In this document: piece after piece, positions 60,048 through 64,000 of the stretch
Position numbering within the stretch: the stretch's first letter is position 1
Layout: each line of letters starts with the position of its first letter
NCBI GenBank assembly: GCA_030654175.1
Contig: JAURXZ010000035.1
Location: 124,001 to 188,000 of the forward strand
Reading direction: 5' to 3'
DNA: 64,000 nt
Origin: Bacteroidia bacterium
GTDB taxonomy: Bacteria > Bacteroidota > Bacteroidia > 2-12-FULL-35-15
The notes under the pieces: model-generated
What the model was told of the DNA's origin: nothing
Databases searched by the model: none
The model's input: the letters and a program-made list of their open reading frames with translations, nothing else
Made by a program: the position numbers and the translations under genes

Positions 60048-60096
60048 ATATGACATAAATCATATTCGTAAAGATGGCAATATGACTTTAATCATA
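60048..60096. promoter_or_regulatory. Two palindromic sites upstream of the kinase
   Basis: ATATGACATAAATCATAT at 60048-60065 and TATGACTTTAATCATA at 60081-60096, centres 32 bp apart (three helical turns). The second is identical to the 16-base core in front of ccoS. Both lie upstream of the promoter at 60127-60155, suggesting autoregulation by the CRP-like regulator. Confidence 0.65.
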
Positions 60097-60126
60097 AGCT
60101 TATGGATATTAATTCAATAACATTGC

Positions 60127-60155
60127 TTGTTGAAACTAAGTGATTCCTATATTTG
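60127..60155 (+). promoter_or_regulatory. Promoter of the kinase/regulator operon
   Basis: TTG (60127-60129), an 18 bp spacer and TATATTTG (60148-60155): the Bacteroidota consensus. Transcription would start near 60162, downstream of the TTG and ATG at 60127 and 60157, so translation most likely begins at ATG 60187. Confidence 0.65.
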
Positions 60156-60186
60156 CATGAAAACTAAAGAGATAAGCGGCATATAT

Positions 60187-61413
60187 ATGATTAAAGAAAT
60201 TGAAATGTTGGATGCACTTTTTAAGCATGCAACAGAAGGAATTATAGTTTCTGACAAAAAAGGTGCAATTGTAATGATAAACCCTATTGCAGAAAAACTT
60301 TTTGGATATAATAAGGACGAATTAATAGGTAAAACTATTGAAGTATTAATACCAAGACGATATACAACTAAACACATTCAAAACAGGGAAATGCACACCA
60401 AAGATCCTCATCCGAGGGCAATGGGCATTGGTATGGACCTGTTTGCAATGAGAAAAGATGAATCGGAATTTCCTGTAGAAATAAGTTTGAGTAATTTCAA
60501 CACAAGCAGTGGGGAATATATTATGAGTTTTATTATCGATATCACTGAACGAAAGAAACAGGAGATCACGATAAAAAACGCCAACGATGAGATCAAAAAT
60601 TTAAATATTGAGCTGGAAAACAGGGTATCAGAAAGAACAGAAGAACTTGCAAATGCTATTAACAGACTTGCTGAATCTAAACAGGAGGTAATGAGAGCCC
60701 TTGAAAAGGAGAAGGAGCTTAATGAACTCAAATCCAGATTTGTTACCACTGCTTCTCATGAATTCAGAACCCCTTTGGCAACTATTTTATCATCTGTGTC
60801 GCTTATTGGCAGGTATAACCTTCAGGAAGATGAAGACAAACGTTTAAAGCACATTAACAGGATAAAATCGGCAGTAAATAACCTGACCGAGATCCTGAAT
60901 GATTTTCTTTCTCTTTCAAAACTTGAAGAAGGTATTATCAGGGATAATCCTGAACCACTTGCAATTAATATTTTTGCTGCTGAGATCACAGAAGAATTAA
61001 AAACTACTGCAAGATCAGGACAGAAAATTATATACAAACATTTGGGTGGAAGTAAACTGGTTAATATAGATAAACAATTATTGAAAAACATAGTTATCAA
61101 TTTATTATCGAATGCTATAAAATATTCTCCGGAAGATAAAGAAATTGAATTTACTTCATCTGTAAATCCGGGGGGAGACCTCAATCTTGTCATTAAGGAC
61201 AACGGTATTGGAATTCCGGATGATGATCAGCCTTTGTTGTTTGAACGTTTTTTCAGGGCAAAAAACGCTGCAAATATTGAAGGCACAGGTTTAGGATTAA
61301 ATATTGTTAAGAAATATGTTGAACTTATTGGAGGAGAGATATCCTTTGTTAGTAAACTAAATGAAGGAAGCCAGTTTACCATTAACATACAACATAAGGA
61401 CATTGGTTATTAA
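60187..61413 (+). CDS. PAS-domain sensor histidine kinase
   Basis: From the ATG at 60187, 408 residues. One PAS domain (residues ~5-125: ATEGIIVSDKKGAIVMINP ... IIDITERKKQE), a coiled coil, and HisKA with TTASHEFRTPLATILSS, N box NIVINLLSNAIKY, G boxes DNGIGIPDDDQ and GTGLGLNIVKKYVEL. No membrane segment, so it is cytoplasmic. The PAS sequence around TTKHIQNREMHTKDPHPRAMGIG resembles the heme-PAS of FixL, with a His at the proximal-ligand position but Met where FixL has Arg220. The partner is the downstream fusion regulator. Confidence 0.92.
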   Translation: MIKEIEMLDALFKHATEGIIVSDKKGAIVMINPIAEKLFGYNKDELIGKTIEVLIPRRYTTKHIQNREMHTKDPHPRAMGIGMDLFAMRKDESEFPVEISLSNFNTSSGEYIMSFIIDITERKKQEITIKNANDEIKNLNIELENRVSERTEELANAINRLAESKQEVMRALEKEKELNELKSRFVTTASHEFRTPLATILSSVSLIGRYNLQEDEDKRLKHINRIKSAVNNLTEILNDFLSLSKLEEGIIRDNPEPLAINIFAAEITEELKTTARSGQKIIYKHLGGSKLVNIDKQLLKNIVINLLSNAIKYSPEDKEIEFTSSVNPGGDLNLVIKDNGIGIPDDDQPLLFERFFRAKNAANIEGTGLGLNIVKKYVELIGGEISFVSKLNEGSQFTINIQHKDIGY

Positions 61414-61426
61414 AAGGAAAGCTCTT

Positions 61427-61450
61427 AAATTTTTCAGATCCGAAAAATTT
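61427..61450. other. Hairpin between kinase and regulator genes
   Basis: AAATTTTTC-agatcc-GAAAAATTT, a perfect 9 bp stem, 14 bp after the kinase stop. Could be a weak terminator or attenuator between the two genes; no T tract follows. Confidence 0.5.
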
Positions 61451-61485
61451 ATTTAGGAACTACATTGAAATTATATAAATAAAAA

Positions 61486-62541
61486 ATGAAAAAGATATTA
61501 ATTATTGAAGACAATCCGGAAATGCGTGAAAACACTGCTGAGATTTTAGAACTTGCTAAATACTCAGTAATAACGGCAAGTAATGGGAAAGAAGGTGTTA
61601 AACTCGCAATGAATGAAAAACCGGATTTGATAATTTGTGATATCATGATGCCTGAACTTGACGGTTACGGTGTATTACACATGCTTTTAAAAGATCCTTC
61701 AACAGCAAACATCCCCTTCATATTTTGTACCGCAAAGGCCGAAAAAGGAGACTATAGAAAAGGGATGGGAATGGGGGCAGATGATTACCTGACAAAACCT
61801 TTTGATGATATGGAACTTTTAACCGCTGTTGAAACCCGGTTGAAAAAAAATGAGATGCTCAAAATGGAATTTGAACGTACTTCTGAGGGATTAAATAATT
61901 TTCTTGACAGAGTGAATGTTGATCAACTTGCAGAGCTCTCAAATGAAAGAGAATCCCGAATTTATAAAAAGAAAGAAATAATTTATCATGAAGGCGGGCA
62001 TCCAAAATATATTTATTTCATTAACAAAGGAAAAATCAAAACCTATAAGTCTAATGAGGATGGAAAAGAATACATTACCGGATTATACAAAGAAGGGGAT
62101 TTTATAGGATACACTTCTTTGCTGGAGGATCACCCTTATAGCGATTCTGCCATGGCACTTGAAGATGCTTCTATAGTTACGATCCCTAAAGATGATTTTT
62201 TTAAATTATTATATTCAAATCGTGATATAGCAGCAAAGTTCATAAAGATCCTCGCTGATAATGTTAAAGAAAATGAGGAGCGGCTATTAAAATTGGCCTA
62301 TAATTCTGTTAGAAAACGAGTTGCCGAAGCATTAATAATGCTAAAGAAAAGATATGAAAAAGAAGGTGATGAAACTTTCTGCATGGCCATTTCCCGCGAT
62401 GACCTGGCCAGCATTGTTGGTACATCCACCGAAACTGTTATCAGAACCCTTTCGGATTTTAAAGATGAGAAATTAATTGAAATTAATGCAAGCCGTATTA
62501 CATTGCTTGACCTGGATAAGTTACAAATTATGAGAAATTAA
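61486..62541 (+). CDS. Response regulator fused to a CRP/FNR-type regulator
   Basis: A 351-residue protein. Residues 1-120: receiver domain with acidic pair (IEDN), phospho-Asp in ICDIMMPELDG, Thr in FCTAKAEKG, and Lys in DDYLTKPFDDM. Residues ~145-265: cyclic-nucleotide-binding fold (YHEGGHPKYIYFINKGKIK ... GDFIGYTSLL). Residues ~275-345: Crp-type HTH with recognition helix GTSTETVIRTLSDFK. It has no Cys cluster as in FNR, so oxygen sensing through an Fe-S centre is unlikely; control is probably by phosphorylation from the kinase. Glu and Arg of the recognition helix read a TGA core, while Ile replaces FNR's Ser212. Confidence 0.93.
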   Translation: MKKILIIEDNPEMRENTAEILELAKYSVITASNGKEGVKLAMNEKPDLIICDIMMPELDGYGVLHMLLKDPSTANIPFIFCTAKAEKGDYRKGMGMGADDYLTKPFDDMELLTAVETRLKKNEMLKMEFERTSEGLNNFLDRVNVDQLAELSNERESRIYKKKEIIYHEGGHPKYIYFINKGKIKTYKSNEDGKEYITGLYKEGDFIGYTSLLEDHPYSDSAMALEDASIVTIPKDDFFKLLYSNRDIAAKFIKILADNVKENEERLLKLAYNSVRKRVAEALIMLKKRYEKEGDETFCMAISRDDLASIVGTSTETVIRTLSDFKDEKLIEINASRITLLDLDKLQIMRN

Positions 62542-62641
62542 TTTTTCAGTCCGATAAAAAACATTTTCATAAATTCATAAACAAAAGTTGCGCAATACTT
62601 GTTTTGTCATGTTAGCCATTTGTTTAAACTTTGGGGGCATT

Positions 62642-63058
62642 TTAAAATTTCAAACTCCCTTTACATACCATCTGTCGTTTTTCAAGGGTATCATAAAAAA
62701 TTGTCTTTTTTATATTCATTCTAAAGTTTAAAAATTCTTCTTTGCACTTTATTCCGGTTGAATAGTAATATATTCGGTGTTCCTTTTTATTTCCAATTTT
62801 TTTTACTACATACTTCGCTTTCCCATTAGAATAAAATTCCATCTGGCCCTTTCCAAGAGACTTTAGCGTACTATCACTCTCTGTTATAGAATTACACCCA
62901 CATAGCCCGTTGCTAAGGATATTTGTTGCATTATTCTGCCCTAGGCCTACCACTGAAAAAAATGCAAATAAAAATGACAGAGGGAGTTTTCGAAAACAGA
63001 ATTCAAAGTAGTTGCTCACGTTGATAGTATTAAAAATATTCAAATATATTCCACTCAA
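62642..63058 (-). CDS. Small secreted hypothetical protein
   Basis: A 138-residue protein with a signal-peptide-like segment (LPLSFLFAFFSVVGLGQNN). The body contains KGQMEFYSNGKAKYVVKKIGNKKEHRIYYYSTGIKCKEE, similar to MORN/YwqK repeats (ExxYxNGxxK). The function is unknown. The gap 62542-62641 shows nothing certain. Confidence 0.65.
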   Translation of the reverse strand: MSGIYLNIFNTINVSNYFEFCFRKLPLSFLFAFFSVVGLGQNNATNILSNGLCGCNSITESDSTLKSLGKGQMEFYSNGKAKYVVKKIGNKKEHRIYYYSTGIKCKEEFLNFRMNIKKTIFYDTLEKRQMVCKGSLKF

Positions 63059-63165
63059 AATTATTTATAAAGCATGTTTTTTTATTAGATATTCGTTAAA
63101 TGACTGTTTTGGGTAGTTCAGACAATTTAATTGCGATCCTTTTTATATCTTTATACTATTAAATT

Positions 63166-64000
63166 ATGAAAACACTCGATATTCTATTTTTGCGCAATAT
63201 GCCCCGATGGGTTATTTTTTTCATCGACATGTGCATTTGTTTGTTCTCTTTGGTTTTGGCTTATTTGGTTCGTTTCAATTTTTCTATTCCTCAATTAGCA
63301 ATAGACGATTTCCCCTTGGTTTTTGCATTAGTTTTAGGAATAAGGGCCATTAGCTTTTACATTTCAAAGATCTATCAAGGTATTGTAAAATATACTAGTT
63401 CTAAAGACTCTCAACGTATTTTTATTGTTATATCTATTGGCAGCCTTATCTATGTCATCATTAATGTGATCACTTCTAATTTCATCAATGGAAAATTCCC
63501 CATTCCCTTTTCTATCATCATCATTGATTACATGGCAACTACATTTTTAATGATCAGTTTGCGGGTAATGTTCAAAGCACTTTATTTTGAATTGACCAAT
63601 CCCAATAAAGAAAAACGAAGTGTGATCATTTTTGGTGCAGGCGAATCCGGCATTATCACTAAACGTACCCTGGACCGTGATGCCGGCACAAAATATAAAG
63701 TTCTTGCATTTATTGATGATGACAAAAAAAAGCAGGGCAAAATGCTCGAAGGCAGCAGCATTTTTGGACTTGATAAACTTAAAGAATTATTAGAGGACAA
63801 TAATGTTGCACATTTGATCATTTCAGTGCAAAACCTTTTACCTGCCCGCAAACAACAAATTGTTGATATTTGTTTGAATTACGACACCAAAGTGTTGAAT
63901 GTGCCACCTGTTACTAATTGGATCAATGGTGAATTGAGTTTTAAGCAAATTAAAAAAGTACAGATCGAAGAACTGTTAGGTCGTGATCCTATTCTATTGG
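63166..64000 (+). CDS. CapD/FlaA1-like polysaccharide biosynthesis protein, N-terminal part
   Basis: The ATG at 63166 opens a frame to the window end (278 codons). Four membrane segments (about residues 15-35, 49-67, 85-105 and 115-135) are followed by a Rossmann domain with SVIIFGAGESGIITKRTL and AFIDDDKKKQGK. This is the plan of nucleoside-diphosphate-sugar dehydratase/epimerases such as CapD, WbpM and PglF. It is cut off before the catalytic SDR part. Confidence 0.92.
   Translation, partial: MKTLDILFLRNMPRWVIFFIDMCICLFSLVLAYLVRFNFSIPQLAIDDFPLVFALVLGIRAISFYISKIYQGIVKYTSSKDSQRIFIVISIGSLIYVIINVITSNFINGKFPIPFSIIIIDYMATTFLMISLRVMFKALYFELTNPNKEKRSVIIFGAGESGIITKRTLDRDAGTKYKVLAFIDDDKKKQGKMLEGSSIFGLDKLKELLEDNNVAHLIISVQNLLPARKQQIVDICLNYDTKVLNVPPVTNWINGELSFKQIKKVQIEELLGRDPILL

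Noticed and set aside
61486-62541. Classical oxygen-sensing FNR
   Set aside because: The N-terminal cysteine cluster is missing and a receiver domain occupies that position.

Overview
The window comes from a Bacteroidota chromosome. Supporting signs are proteins with C-terminal type IX secretion (T9SS type A) sorting domains, promoters of the TTG-N19-TAnnTTTG type, a MurE with the DNPR motif typical of meso-diaminopimelate ligases, a fused CcoN-CcoO oxidase subunit, a DsbD with Bacteroidota architecture, and an IntDOT-like integrase lacking the first catalytic arginine. I cannot place it more finely from sequence alone.

Layout. (1) 1-4.3 kb, minus strand: secreted or periplasmic proteins, mostly T9SS cargo, including a multicopper oxidase, a heavy-metal-binding lipoprotein, a thioredoxin-fold protein and an HYC_CC_PP-type cysteine protein, which together suggest a copper/redox module. 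(2) 4.4-20.5 kb, minus strand: a complete division and cell wall (dcw) cluster in the order mraZ-rsmH-ftsL-ftsI-murE-mraY-murD-ftsW-murG-murC-ftsQ-ftsA-ftsZ, with a three-repeat MraZ operator at its head and a terminator after ftsZ. (3) 20.7-29.4 kb: housekeeping genes pabB, tilS, dsbD, an alkyltransferase-like protein, trmB and a sensor kinase. (4) 29.58-45.13 kb: tRNA-Asp(GTC) followed by a 15.5 kb integrated element. (5) 45.3-62.5 kb: a thioesterase, then a microaerobic/nitrosative-stress respiratory island: two hemerythrin (RIC-like) proteins, CcoI, a truncated globin, CcoS, CcoNO, CcoQ, CcoP, CcoG, CcoH, a SafE-like protein, a PLP decarboxylase, a QueD-like enzyme and HemN, ending with a PAS histidine kinase and a response regulator fused to a CRP/FNR DNA-binding module. 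(6) 62.6-64 kb: a small secreted protein and the start of a CapD/FlaA1-like polysaccharide biosynthesis protein.

The integrated element is the most novel region. It has an integrase at the tRNA end, an XRE repressor at the far end with repeated operators, a rolling-circle-type Rep, an SSB, a soluble Walker ATPase without membrane segments, a beta-rich 250-residue capsid candidate, at least seven small single-span membrane proteins, an HExxH membrane-anchored metalloprotease candidate, a GH73 muramidase, a 3TM holin and two receptor-binding/fibre-like proteins. There is no tail, portal, large terminase or HK97 capsid. The gene set fits an integrated tailless, probably membrane-containing icosahedral phage (FLiP/corticovirus-like organisation) that may be an undescribed family. 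It also carries apparent shared operators in front of two operons, a highly structured origin-like intergenic region, and a possible -1 slippage site that would attach a membrane tail to the lysis enzyme.

The respiratory island has a coherent regulatory hypothesis: a palindrome TATGA-N6-TCATA occurs between the globin and ccoS, twice upstream of the kinase/regulator pair, and in close variants upstream of both hemerythrin genes. The CRP-like regulator keeps the Glu and Arg that read a TGA core but lacks FNR cluster cysteines, so kinase and regulator look like a compressed FixL-FixJ-FixK cascade controlling cbb3 oxidase.

Several short Bacteroidota-type interspersed repeats are scattered in the window, some lying in frame inside essential genes (murC, tilS).
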